Origin: Tieghemiomyces parasiticus
Lineage: Eukaryota > Kickxellomycota > Dimargaritomycetes > Dimargaritales > Dimargaritaceae
Reading direction: 5' to 3'
Assembly: GCA_027575765.1 (NCBI GenBank)
Contig: JANBPT010000634.1
Location: forward strand, 1 to 27,706
Length of the DNA stretch: 27,706 nucleotides
A program made the position numbers and the translations under genes. Of the stretch, positions 10,079 to 20,616 are shown piece after piece (positions within the stretch are counted from its first letter, which is position 1; every line of letters begins with the position of its first letter). The notes below the pieces were generated by a model. That model saw only the letters and a program-made list of their open reading frames with translations, did no database searches and was not told the origin of the DNA.

Positions 10079-12259
10079 GGCGGGAGGGGTAGGATGGTGT
10101 ACAAATGGGACGATGGCCTTTTTTTCGGCGCGCGACGGAATGGTGGTAGACTATGTTACAAACGGTTGTGAAGATAGGAAGATTGTGGATCACGTAGGTG
10201 TTGGGATAGTAGGGAACGGAATCCAGAGTGTTGAATTCCGAAAGGGTCACAAGGAATGCCGTGCTGCATTTGGCTGCGAAGCTGGCTGCCGCAAGGTCTG
10301 GAGTGGGAGGGAGTGCGCCTAAAGCTACTCTGTGTGTGGGACCAATGCAGCCCCCTCACTCTACCCTGCAAGTTATCACGTGATAAAAAATAATATGCGA
10401 TGGCCAATTGGAAGACCCCTGATTGTTGACTACCTGTGGTGTCTCGTGGCATGTGGGCTCGGAGTATTCAGCAAAGGAGCGCGATGCAAAGCCCAGCAGA
10501 CCAGCAGCGACGAGACCGCATCGACTCGGCTACAAGGGCAATATTAGTCATACACACGCACATTCTGATTTGGTCCATCAAGGTGAAAGCTGGGAGGATG
10601 GATCACCGTACCACGCCTTCCTCTCGTCAATTATTTAGAAATAATGGTAGTCTGAGGAACGAGGGGCAAACCGGTTGTCAGTCACGCGACCTACTTGTGG
10701 TACCTGATCGACCGCCACAAGCTATCGAGCCAGGGGGGTGGCCTCGGCCAGGTGTGCGGGGGGGGTGAGGAAGAAAGGAGAACATCTGGACACTGCCTTG
10801 TCCCGGTCTTTAGGCCCTCGATACATGACACCTCTTCTGCTTATTGATTTAACGCAGCCTGTTCGTGTTACACATCAAAGTCGTACGACCTCAGCCTGCA
10901 GGGAGGGGTGCGGGTGATAGATACGCTTAATGGCCACCATTGCCGAGCACCGGTCACGACGGCGTTGTGATGGGTTCAAGCAAAGGCAGAGGAAGCTATC
11001 GAAGTGGGATATGGGGTGTGCAACAAGTGCGGGTCTAATCGGAAGGAGATGGGAGTGGAAGAGGATGTTGGATGGGAGACAACTGATACCTGTCTTATCC
11101 CACCCCTCCAGGTAAACCACCTTGCTAGCATACTAGGGGTCATCTTGTGCTATTCATACTGCTCCTCACGAGTTATGGTCGTTTTCTCGTCTTTTAGGAT
11201 ATCGTCCGAAGGCTGGCTAGGAAGAGTGTCAGTATAATATTATTACTTAACTAGAGCGTGGTTTATCGGCCGTCATGGGTATAGATTAAAACCGAGATTA
11301 GGAAAAATAACCATAAAAATATAGTTATACTCCCCGTCTGGCTGTTAACGTGGCCCCAGATATCCGAGGGGGGAGGGGGGGACTGCACTGCTGTCACTCG
11401 TCCATTTGGAGTAAAACATGGCCGTAACTGCAGCTTATCTTGGGCGGTGAGGCCATAGGATGGAGCATGGATTGCACTGGCTCTTGGCCATCGACACTTA
11501 GGTGCTTGCCAGCTCACACGAGCTGTGACGCCGCGGCCCCGCCCCCCCTGATGCGGATTATGTCCTTGAAACATGCAGTCATTGATTAGTTAATACTATC
11601 TTATAATTGAAAGGACAATGGAGCGAAGTCACGGCGGTGGACAGTGGCGTAGCAGCACGTTAAATCTAGACCAACTGGGCTCTTAGTAAGGTGATGGTCA
11701 TATGAGTTACACGAAGCTCTCCTCCCCTCCCGGGCGGATACACCAACGGACCATATCCCTGTGGGATAAGTTAGGATCGATGACCAGGTAGGGTTGAACC
11801 TGACACCACTCGGAGAGCGTATGGATGTTTACAATTGGCGAGGCACGAATGCACTCTTCACCTTTCTCCTGACCACTGGTCTTGCTGGTCTCTCTCCTCC
11901 AGCTACCTCTCTCTTCTTTCGCATTAGTCAGGTTGGGCGTACCGGATAAGGGCTGGTGATACTGACGTGGCTACACGATCCCAACCTACATAAAACCAGA
12001 GCTCTGTCTTTTTTTTTACGTATGACGAGCAAAGCGTGCCCATTAGCATGCAAAGTAATCTACGAAGTCCCACTCATCCACCGCTGCGGTAGGTGCAACG
12101 CGAGAATGAAACAGAAACTATGTGGATCACGCAGGTGGCAAAAGATATGGCAGTCTCAGCTGTCCCCCCCCCTCCGCTCGCAGATGACCAGTCACTAGGC
12201 TACCGTATTTTCGACTAGTTACTTATTTTTTTATAGAGGGCGATGCGTGAGCGAGATCT
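10079..12259. other. Upstream region of the SPF27 gene and intergenic DNA, no supported gene
   Basis: The part next to 10078 is the promoter of the minus-strand SPF27 gene and includes the palindrome at 10373-10386. Short frames exist, including a 103-residue minus-strand ATG frame (11574 to 11263) with a hydrophobic C-terminus (FLWLFFLISVLIY) and a 61-residue + frame at 10930-11115. Neither has homology cues or coding-like composition, and both look like chance frames. G-runs occur at 10739-10769 and 11368-11381. Confidence 0.4.
10373..10386. promoter_or_regulatory. Perfect palindrome TTATCACGTGATAA: E-box flanked by GATA sites
   Basis: The 14-bp sequence is its own reverse complement. Its core CACGTG is the bHLH (Cbf1/Pho4-like) E-box, and each side reads GATAA, the core bound by fungal GATA factors. 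It sits 295 bp upstream of the SPF27 start codon on the minus strand, a plausible promoter position. That it binds a factor is inference from motif identity. Confidence 0.5.
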
Positions 12260-12599
12260 TATAAATAGGAGGTAGTTGTCACCCCTATCCCTGACTCCTT
12301 ACCTTATCAACTCCTCAACATCCCAACTGCACCCTGTCGTGTTCCCTGCCACATCAACCGTGTTTCCTCAGCAATTGGCCATCCCATTTCAAAGTTGCTA
12401 CTTTTTTTTGTTGTTGTTCTGCCCTCCTGGAGCCTCATATTCTCTGCGTTGTGACCTATTTTATTTTATTCACTCACAGTAATTGCCACACATTCGACCA
12501 TCTTCTTATCTCTGATTACGTGTCTCAGGACAATATAGCTCTCTCCCCTATCTCTCTCTCTCCTTCCCTACACATAAAGTATCAGCTACGACCTCTGCT
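12260..12599 (+). promoter_or_regulatory. TATA-like element and C/T-rich leader of the 184-residue gene
   Basis: TATAAATA is at 12260-12267, 333 bp before the ATG at 12600. From about 12280 the + strand becomes pyrimidine-rich (including TCTCTCTCTCTC at 12550-12562), the same style of leader as before the larger genes. This supports a TATA-driven + strand transcript with a 5' UTR of around 300 nt. The transcription start itself cannot be seen. Confidence 0.45.
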
Positions 12600-13154
12600 A
12601 TGTACACTAACCCGCGTATGCTTTTATTAACCACGGTGGTCTTCGCGGCCGGCGCTCTGGTTGTCGCTCGGCCGACGCTCGATGACAGCTTGTCCGTAGT
12701 CACGCTACCCGAAACTCGCCCGAACATCCTGAAGTCAGTCTTCCTCCGGCGCAATAGTGGTACTACTCTGGTCGCGGACGCCAATACCCTTTCCAACGTC
12801 TCCCCTCCGCTCACTCCACTTGGCCCGGAAGATGACGTTAGCCCCCCACCGTCCCCCAAGGATGGAAAGCAACCCTCTACTGATCGTCGCTTCCCGCTTC
12901 AAAAATCCGCCACAGCCCCTCCCGGTTCCATGGTTCCATTGAAGCCCTGCCTCAGGAAGGCCAACACCGTTAATGACGGTGGAAACTCCGCGACTAAGAA
13001 GTCCGTCACAATCGACCTCACTAAGAACGAAGTGTGTGATATCTTGCGGCGACCCAGTGACGTGGCGATGATGATAAACTCAATGAGGAACAAGATTGAT
13101 GAGCTGAAGACCAAGAGGGGTCTCCGTAAGACTCTCGCCAACTTTTTTTCCTAG
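12600..13154 (+). CDS. 184-residue protein with N-terminal signal sequence, function unknown
   Basis: An uninterrupted frame starts at ATG 12600 and stops with TAG at 13152-13154. Residues 7-23 are strongly hydrophobic (MLLLTTVVFAAGALVVA) followed by RP, which fits a signal peptide cleaved after Ala23 or a signal anchor. The rest is hydrophilic. Residues 69-86 carry SPPLTP and SPPPSP, like proline-directed kinase sites. Residues 115-148 read LKPCLRK, then KKSVTIDLTKNEVCDI, a layout that recalls fungal regulatory peptides with a KxVxF motif (here Ile137 replaces Phe). Only two Cys (117 and 146) remain after the signal. The C-terminus is a basic amphipathic helix ending in RGLRKTLANFFS. It stands alone between SPF27 and a gene-poor region. 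The phosphosite-like motifs suggest a cytosolic domain, which fits a signal anchor better than secretion. Function is unknown. Confidence 0.75.
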   Translation: MYTNPRMLLLTTVVFAAGALVVARPTLDDSLSVVTLPETRPNILKSVFLRRNSGTTLVADANTLSNVSPPLTPLGPEDDVSPPPSPKDGKQPSTDRRFPLQKSATAPPGSMVPLKPCLRKANTVNDGGNSATKKSVTIDLTKNEVCDILRRPSDVAMMINSMRNKIDELKTKRGLRKTLANFFS

Positions 13155-14285
13155 ATACCAACTAGGTGCAGGACGGCAGGATAAGAGTCGCCAGCGGTAG
13201 CTCATCCCTTCCCCTCCCAGCATCGGTATTGCATTAGTCTCCTCGCTATACCATATTTCAATATGCTGTCCGTTTTCATGAATCAGTTTCCCATTCCTCT
13301 ATCTCCAATTACATATTTCCGGTTGCTATTTATGTTCTTGAACTCTCATGCTGTCCCTACATATCGCCCAGTCCTGCTAGTCAGAGTTACGGCGCCAATT
13401 TTTGACCTCTCAGCCTAGCGCCCTCCTTCAGCGTCGTACAATACTTGTATATTATTGACGGTGATAGTCGCCCACCCTATATTTATCATTTGAGGTGGAT
13501 TGTCGAACCAGTCAATACGTACATATATAGTGATATATTGTGTACTGCTGTCTACGCTTTAGTCCCACCACTTCCACAGCTCTCATGATGCTAATAAATC
13601 TAGTAAGAGATGCTGCTCTAGTCTAACTGTAAATCCGTTAGTGCCTGGCCGTATGTGCTGGCCGCTAAGAATGCGAGACACTGTATCCCTATCACATATC
13701 CCCCTTCAATTTACATACGGGCCTTATCGATACGACCCTGCGGATCCGGCCATCGAGGTTTTAGTCATCGGGGATCGGGAATAAGGACTCTTCCTTACTC
13801 TCAGGCGGGTAAGCGCGTACCGCCAACCAGCGTTACACGGGGCAGGCAGGCGCACACCCTACTGCCACGTCCTGGCTCAACATAATGGCAGGTAACATGG
13901 GCCAAGTTTGCATTGTTATCATTTTAATAGTCTAGAGATTATATCTTATTTAAGAGGCACCCAACATTTGAATCATCGTCAATCAGGGAATATTTTTTAA
14001 TAAGAGACTTTCAGGTATAGTTGTATACTTTATGGCACGTAATCAGGGTGATAGCATCGCCTGGTTGTAGAGTACGTCTGCGATCGGGAAAGCCGGATGA
14101 AATAATAAAACAAATGCGAACCATAGTGTTGTGAACTGGGCCCTGTGGCCTTCTGCCGCGCGCGCATTGCATTGCATCAGTTCGGCCTGAAGGTACACTC
14201 TGATGGCAAGTTGATATATTAACTTGGCCCCAGTGTATACCTTGATCAATTACAACGTTTCCTACTTTATCATACCCGTTATATT
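13155..14285. other. 3' flank of the 184-residue gene and AT-richer intergenic DNA
   Basis: No gene is supported. The stretch contains AT-rich blocks (13439-13552 and 13910-14040) and an AATAAA at 13593-13598, about 440 nt after the upstream stop, which could be its polyadenylation signal although the distance is long. The short + frame at 13655-13885 has no recognisable product. Confidence 0.4.
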
Positions 14286-14582
14286 TTATATCTTGACCGG
14301 CTCTTTTGCTTTCTCTGGCCTATCAGACTGATAACGATACTCTTGGTTTATAGCACCGTCTAGGTCGACACTGCTACCTGTCCACAATGGCATGATAGGA
14401 TTCCTCTGTCCTAAAAGAAAGCTTACCAATACAATATGGTCCGACCTTATATAAGCTTGTCCCTTGACCTCTCCAATAAACGATAGCTTTTCCGATCCGT
14501 TTCTTTCTTTTTGATAACTTTTCCGACTTCTAGCGCTATAATTTTCCCGATAAATTGGTTTGATTCTTGACTGTTTCGCCAT
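14286..14582 (-). CDS. Possible small hypothetical protein, 98 residues
   Basis: An ATG at 14582-14580 opens 98 codons to a TAA at 14288-14286. The N-terminus is Lys/Arg-rich (MAKQSRIKPIYRENYSARSR), with no signal or clear membrane segment and no recognised domain. Codon use is AT-richer than that of the confident genes, which counts against it or points to a different origin. A strong hairpin lies directly upstream of the ATG (14584-14612), and the minus-strand sequence beyond it is C/T-rich, similar to leaders of the confident genes. It may be a chance frame. Confidence 0.25.
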   Translation of the reverse strand: MAKQSRIKPIYRENYSARSRKSYQKERNGSEKLSFIGEVKGQAYIRSDHIVLVSFLLGQRNPIMPLWTGSSVDLDGAINQEYRYQSDRPEKAKEPVKI

Positions 14583-14583
14583 C

Positions 14584-14612
14584 GTGATTCCGGGTCAGTG
14601 GGCCCGGATCAC
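14584..14612. repeat. Imperfect inverted repeat (hairpin)
   Basis: The + strand reads GTGATTCCGGG, then TCAGTGGG, then CCCGGATCAC. The arms pair over 10 bp (GTGAT and CCGGG blocks) with a single bulged base. It sits immediately 5' of the ATG of the 98-residue minus-strand frame. It could be a structured 5' UTR element or a protein-binding site, but function is unknown. Confidence 0.6.
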
Positions 14613-17600
14613 AACAATAGTGGGAAAGGGAAGAAAGTAGCGATGGTGGCGACGAGTCGGATTTATGAGGGGAAAACTGTATTTGTGACGTGGCTCGGTA
14701 TGCCAAAGCTAAAAAGCGAGGGGACGGGAGTCGTACGGCCGAACGCAGAGTACGTGACCTTTGTCTCACACTACCGGGAAGGCAGGTGGGGAGGGGGTGA
14801 TTTGACTGCATCTGCTCGGGAGTGTCGACCCCTGACTCCCCGGGAAGGACGTATGGCGATATGCCAGTTGCTTCAACCGCATGCAAGCCGCGCAGTAATG
14901 AAGTTAGAGGAGTAGGGCTCGCATTGTTCAGTTCGTCCATCAGCGTCGAAGGATGGGTCCAACCGGCACCCTCGACCCAATACCCACCGCTCACTGGCAC
15001 GCACTGCTAGTCTGATTGTAATTGAATTATAGGTCGTGGATCGAGGAGAGGATGTAGAGGCGATAACTGAAATCTGTCTTCCCGGCTGATTACAACTAGA
15101 TAATGGAACCCCCCGCCTAGCAAGTAATTTCAGGCCTATCTATGCCGCATCTAATTACCAGCCACGGTACATGTAGTGGACTCTCTTTGCTGGTCGTCTT
15201 CCACAATAAGGGTTCGATACCTGGAGTGCGAGATTTGCCGTGTGTGAAGTTTCTAAATACACGGGGTTTGTAACCACGCTGGTTTCGAGAATTCGACTGA
15301 GGGTAATTAGGGCCTAATGATAACCTTCCAAAGTCGACCCGCCGAGTCCTTATATCCACTACTCGATCTTTAAATGTTTTCTGACATACACCCTCGCCAT
15401 CTGTACTCAATACTGAGATATGTGAGAGAAGGCGATTTACATTGACGACTGGGCGGAGATTAATGCAGGGAGGGTGGGGCTAGTACATTCGCGAATAGTA
15501 ACCAGACGCCTGGATTAAAGGAGGGTAAGCAGCCAGTATCCAATCGATCCGTTCGTGGGTCCAAAGTGAATAGCGTAGATCGATGAGTTCATAATCAACA
15601 TGTGTCTCGTTACTGACAGATGTAACTATCCTTCTTATGCCCCAGGGGTTGGGGTACAGCACCGGCAAGGTCTCTATATCTTGTTCATCGTCAGCGGCAG
15701 CCCATTTCAGTGGTCGTTGACCAAAGCCACAGCGCCAGAAGCGGATAGAGGGTTAAGTCGGTCGTGCTCCAACTGATTAAGGGGCGGTTAGTATGCGGTT
15801 TAGGGATGAAGGGATTAGGGGAGGGGGTGGGGCGCGGGGACGGCAGGTGTGCTGGTATTGCACGTGAACGTGTATCACATTCCTTATCCAATCATCCGTG
15901 CGCCCAAAGTTGGCGAAACCCGCATTCCCTGGCGGCCCGGCTAAATAATCAAAGCACCTCACACGGACTAAGGAGAATAGCGGTGGGGACACATTGCATG
16001 AACAAGTCCCCCCATGCAGTCCTAAAGTGTGGGGAACCGGTTCAGACCCACTAAAGATGAATTTCAACACACCCCGCCCTGTGCACTGGGCGTGCCGGCG
16101 CCTTGCCAGCCTCCCTCCCCCCTTCACTACCACCCCTCTCCCCCGTACTCGTGAAATTCAGGACCGGAACCCTAATGTTCATGGGCATCCACCGTTCGTT
16201 CAGCGGGACTCCTGACTTCCTTCCTTTCCTGCCGCCCCAGTTTTCCGCCTCATTACGATGCTTTCCAATATACTTTCCCTACTGCACCTGTCGGCCGAGC
16301 CATGCGGCGGTGCCGCATAAATTTCCAAAGTGGGATACAAAAGGGTCAGCCCTGTGCTTGGTCATCGGTCCTCCGTTGCCTTATATGGCAGCTATTCGGC
16401 GTGCATTCGACCATCCTCCGCACACCTCACATCGATGCTGTCTTCAAAGATGATGTCCCGGCCCGTCTCCTGAAAGGGGCGTTGTCGTCCCCACTCCTTA
16501 GGTTCACATGGTTGTAGTCACAGCGGGACTCCATCCCCCCTCCCCGCCTCTCCCGCACCCCTCGTCTCCCAACACGCCCGACAGGGAGTAGGTAGGGACC
16601 GATAGAGCACCCCGTAACGCCGACACCCCTTTTTATTCCCTGTTCTCTCACGCCATTTAAACTTCTAGAGGCGCAGAATACTAGGAACTGGATTCGAACA
16701 CACGGAGGGAGGGGGATGGATATGTATCAGTGGATTCTGGGGAGTTGTATACCTCCGGGCTGCGCTTCCGGTCAACCATTCGGCCCGGCGGCGTTGGTTC
16801 ATCACCAGTCGGCCAGTGCAACTCGTGGCTATATCAGTAAGGAGGGAAAAAATACATGGCAGAGATAACCAATCGGTTATCCCCAGTCTAGGGACAGGGC
16901 TAAGCTCACTCTACGATGTTAGTGGTAGGGAAAGCAGTAGTGTATAGGTTTTGAAGATGGCGTTGAGGAGAGAGGGGGGCCATGTTGGGCGTTCTGGATG
17001 TAGGCGGCGGGATTAACAGGGGGCTCATTGCGTACGATGTAGCCTCTTATGGACTGGCCTTGGATGCCATCCGGCGCACACAACTGGCCGCTTCTCCTGA
17101 CCGTCCTCTAGTCAATGGGACCCCCAGGGTGCACGAATTCTTCCGCGAGGCTTGCCCCTCCATGAAAGGGGATGCAGCCCCGGTCAGCCTCGGTACATGT
17201 CTAGCGCTCGCCTTTCTGACCTCGTACTCTCAACTTGGGGTGCACGCTTGGATTCGAGTCGTTCGATCATCCATGTCTCTCCTAGTTTAGTGTCGCGACT
17301 GAGTGATCACAATCCCTAGTCATAGTACAAACCTTAGACCCAGACCATCGTGATAGCGCCTTGATTATGTGGGGTTTCTTGGCACGACACAGCCTAAATC
17401 TCTGTCCCCCGCTAAGTACGCCCGGGACATGTCTCCTCAGCTTAACACACCTTTCTACTTATCTTACTGTCAAATACTGGGGTGGGCCGCTGAACCTAGT
17501 AGCGTCGAAGCCTCCTCGCGTGATTAGTATTCCCCTCTTTACTGCAGCCAGTTCACAGGCCGATGGTGAATTACGAGGTATTCGGGATGCCCCTGGCGGC

Positions 17601-18099
17601 GCACGCCTTCCCACTTTGTCACTGATTCCGACCTCATGTGCTCAAAAGTTACTGGTTTCTACAAGCCAAGCCAAGTCCTTAGTAAGATCTTGGGTTCGTC
17701 CGTCGATAGGGGGGCCTTGAGTTTCGGTACCCGCCCCTTTCTTTTACCTCCGGCCCTTCCCTGTTTGACTCGCGTACAATCCTCATTGGCACCTGGTGGC
17801 TTCCCTCTGCAATCATGAATAACCATTCGTCCGCCATACTATGTCCAATCGACCGTCGCCAAGGATACCCCGCCAAGCGAAGCAGGTGGTGTAACTAATA
17901 GGTCTACTAGCCCTGGCCGGAGTTCATGGGTAAAGTGGTCCAGAGCTCAGCCTCGGTACTTCTGCACGCTAAAGCTCGGCCGTTCTGAAGCGGTTAGAAC
18001 CGGCTCTGGATTTCATTTCGAGCTCGAGGGAGAGAGGGTACGTGTGGCAGTACTACGGCGTGCAGCTCATGAGATGGCCTCCCCGTAATCTGTAGCATT
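14613..18099. other. Gene-poor region, no supported gene
   Basis: About 3.5 kb of mixed composition without a convincing gene. The best open frame is a 102-codon + ATG frame at 16982-17290 (MLGVLDVGGGINRGLIAYDV at its start), but it has no complete motif and no supporting promoter. C-rich + strand blocks occur at 16085-16260 and 16530-16580. No terminal repeats, reverse transcriptase or transposase fragments were recognised. Degraded or heavily spliced sequence cannot be excluded. Confidence 0.4.
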
Positions 18100-20159
18100 C
18101 TTCATTGCCACTCCAATTGTACCCCTGACATAACTACGTCCGACTGTCCCCCCCCTAAAGTAATACCGAACACCCCATCCTATCCCTCTTTTCCCTTCGC
18201 TTGCTTTCACTCTCCTAGCGCGCCCGCGATTAGACGGCAGCACCGTTTCGGTACGCGCCGTCCACAACAGTCTGTCCGCTTCGGGCTGGCCCCTGCAGAG
18301 CACTTCACCGGCATTAAAATCCGAACCTGACCCCCTCCCCCTAGCCTACTCTCTCCAGCCCTTACCCCTTCCCCGTTTTCGTCCGCCAGACCGGCCTTGC
18401 GCCTATTTTTCGCCAGTAACCCGGCGGGGCGCTCGCCCTCTCCTCCCTTCATCTCCCCTCACTAGCACACTGCGCCCATACCTTCCCCTCTATCATCCGA
18501 ACGTGAGTCTATATAGAGCGCCTACCAGCTCCCCACATTGTTGCGTTTCGCCCCAGTCCCACTGGTTTCCCTCTGCGTCATCTGTCGCCAGCGTATATTT
18601 ACCTTACCCCTCCCCCACTCATGCGCTTCTCGGCCTTTCGATTCGATTAGCCAGTCTGCATTTTCGTTGCATTTACTATCATCGCCTTTGGTGTCCTTCT
18701 TTAATTCTTTAGCCCCAGCCCACAATTTAAGGCCGTGGCTAGAGTTGTGTTTTATTTCCCCGCACTGATACTCTTCACACGGACCAGGACGCGATTAATA
18801 TAACGAATTATTTAGAGATCCGATCCGCCCACGCTCTCTCCATATCTGGCCTATCCGTCATCCGATCCTCCCCACTATACCGGCTCCAACTCTACCACCA
18901 CTGTCCGTTCATCCGGTCTTCCCTCTGTTCCACCGGCGCCACACTCTACACGGCTTCTGAGTGGCTACGGCTTCGGGGAAGCTCGCAGACCATTACCTGT
19001 TTTGGCAGCGCCCTTCACCCGCCCTTTCTTTCCATAACCGATAGGCTCGGCCCCGACCACTTATCGCCGTCGGGTGTCCCACACTTAGACGCGTCAGCTT
19101 TCCCCGCCCTTCGGAAATACGGGCCTCCCACCCTCCGACGCCCCGTGTGTGTGTGGTTTACCCCTAGGCACTGCCCGAGTGGTGGACCGGACCATCCCAT
19201 CAAGGCAAGCTCCCACGTTCACGTCTTCTGTAAGTATCCTGCGTTCGCAAGTTGCCATCCTCGTTATCGATCTGTCGGTCTTATCTCTTAGTAGCCCCTT
19301 GCACACGCGCCTATCCCGCGTGCCTCGAACCTTTTCGGTGCGCTGGACGGTCGGGGCAGAGCGACGGAGGGTGAGGTTATCTTTCGGGCCTCCAGCCATT
19401 GGTGTTATCGGGACATCCCGCCTTTTTGCCGCCCAATCTGTCCACTCGGATAGTTTCTTTCTTCAATTGGTCTGTACAGCTCGGGCTTCCAACCTTTTGC
19501 CGCCCTTCTCTTCTCGCCTATTCGCTGGCTTGACACGGACTTGTAAAAATGGTGGGAAGGGCGTGGGTAGGAAGGCAATTGTGGAAGGGGACGGCCTCTC
19601 TGACCCGCTGGGGCTTTACCACTGTCGGTGTGACTCACGTCGGCTTTACCGAGTGTCCGTGTGTGTACCACCATGGCCCTTGGCATGGTCACGGTCTGTA
19701 GAGGCTGTGCCGATCAGCTATCCCTCTTTTCCCCGCACCCACTGTCCTCTTCCGCCCTATCCCACAATCACACTTGGCCAACACTGACAGCGGGGCCCTA
19801 CAACATCTCGTACCCCAGCCTCCGCTGCCTTCTGTCACCGTCCTTCGGGCGAAGATGTCCCATCCGTCACACTCGGTCCTTTTTTGGGTATCACACTATT
19901 TCGCATAACTCCGTGCTGGCCTTATAATAGAGAGGGATTGTCCTGAATTTTTTATATGAGAAACGCCATCCTATCGACCTCTACTTGACGCCCACGCTTC
20001 CTCGCGTACTACACCAACCTACATCGCCATCGGCCGGCTTTTCTACCTTTCCTAGCCTATTGCTGACTAAAATTCAATACCACCTCTTGTGCCTTCTAAA
20101 GGCTAACGCCGTGCCTTACCGTTTTCCCACCCACGGCGTCCCACCCTTTATATTGCTTG

Positions 20160-20184
20160 CCCCCCCCCTCCCTCCCTCCCTCCC
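20160..20184 (-). repeat. CCCT repeat with G-quadruplex potential on the minus strand
   Basis: Nine C followed by four TCCC units. The complementary strand has five G-tracts of at least three separated by single A residues, the classic arrangement for a very stable parallel G-quadruplex, while the + strand could form an i-motif. It lies about 430 bp upstream of the Zn2Cys6 start codon. A role in regulating that gene is inference. Confidence 0.6.
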
Positions 20185-20371
20185 TTCTGCCCACCGTCAC
20201 CACCGCTCAATCTTCCTGACCCTCTTCATCGCCACTTTGCCAACAAACACGACTATTAATAGATTCCACCATTCCTCCCCTCCTCCTCAACGTGACCACC
20301 TCCACACTCCGCCGGACCCCATAATTCCTCACCAGCCTAATCAGTTGGCTACCTACCCCGCCCCCACCAAC

Positions 20372-20387
20372 CGGAACTAATTTACCG
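20372..20387. promoter_or_regulatory. Candidate Zn2Cys6 binding site, CGG-N10-CCG
   Basis: CGG at 20372-20374 and CCG at 20385-20387 are in inverted orientation, 10 bp apart, within a symmetric CCGG-N10-CCGG. Zn2Cys6 dimers bind inverted CGG triplets with factor-specific spacing, and 10 bp is the spacing known for Put3. It lies 230 bp upstream of a gene encoding such a factor, so autoregulation is possible. The motif is short and could occur by chance. Confidence 0.35.
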
Positions 20388-20616
20388 GATTAGTCAATCT
20401 CGCGACCACGGGACTCCCCCGTTTGAACCCTTCGCGTCGCTGTAATTCCTTGCGGGCGGACCGTGCTGACAATTCCCCCCCAACGCCGCGGTCATCGCCC
20501 TGCTCGCCAGTCACTTATAACGTCTCCTGTGGGCGTGTTCCTCCCGCACAATAGCCCCCAATACTTGCAAACTTGTAGCTTCTCTCTTTGCTCTAGCTTC
20601 CGCAACCCTGCCCACC

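Larger units (their letters stand above)
18100..20616 (+). promoter_or_regulatory. Long pyrimidine-rich upstream region / probable leader of the Zn2Cys6 gene
   Basis: About 2.5 kb with strong C/T excess on the + strand, ending at the ATG of the transcription factor. A 212-codon frame at 19149-19787 is open but contains no ATG after its GTG, so it is explained by the low stop density of pyrimidine-rich sequence. The region holds a C-run/CCCT block at 20160-20184 and a CGG-N10-CCG site at 20372-20387. It is read as promoter plus long 5' UTR. Uncalled small exons are possible. Confidence 0.5.

Noticed and set aside
11004..11060. YGVCNKCGSNRK, a CxxC zinc-ribbon-like peptide on the + strand
   Set aside because: It is a single CxxC pair in a short frame starting with GTG, with no second pair at zinc-ribbon spacing.
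11263..11574. 103-codon minus-strand ATG frame with a hydrophobic C-terminus
   Set aside because: The hydrophobic tail arises from an AT-rich patch, codon use does not match the confident genes, and no promoter or homology cue is visible.
15190..15235. GGTTCGATACC resembling a tRNA B box
   Set aside because: The flanking bases cannot form a T stem (only three of five pairs), and no A box or acceptor stem was found.
16675..16710. GGATTCGAAC, the reverse of a B-box-like sequence, on the minus strand
   Set aside because: No T-arm pairing or cloverleaf could be built.
16982..17290. 102-codon ATG frame whose start (LDVGGGINRGLIAYD) faintly recalls the patatin glycine loop
   Set aside because: The glycine loop spacing is wrong, and no GxSxG or downstream catalytic Asp motif follows.
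19149..19787. 212-codon open frame on the + strand
   Set aside because: It begins with GTG and contains no ATG. It lies in pyrimidine-rich DNA where stop codons are rare, and the product shows no domain.
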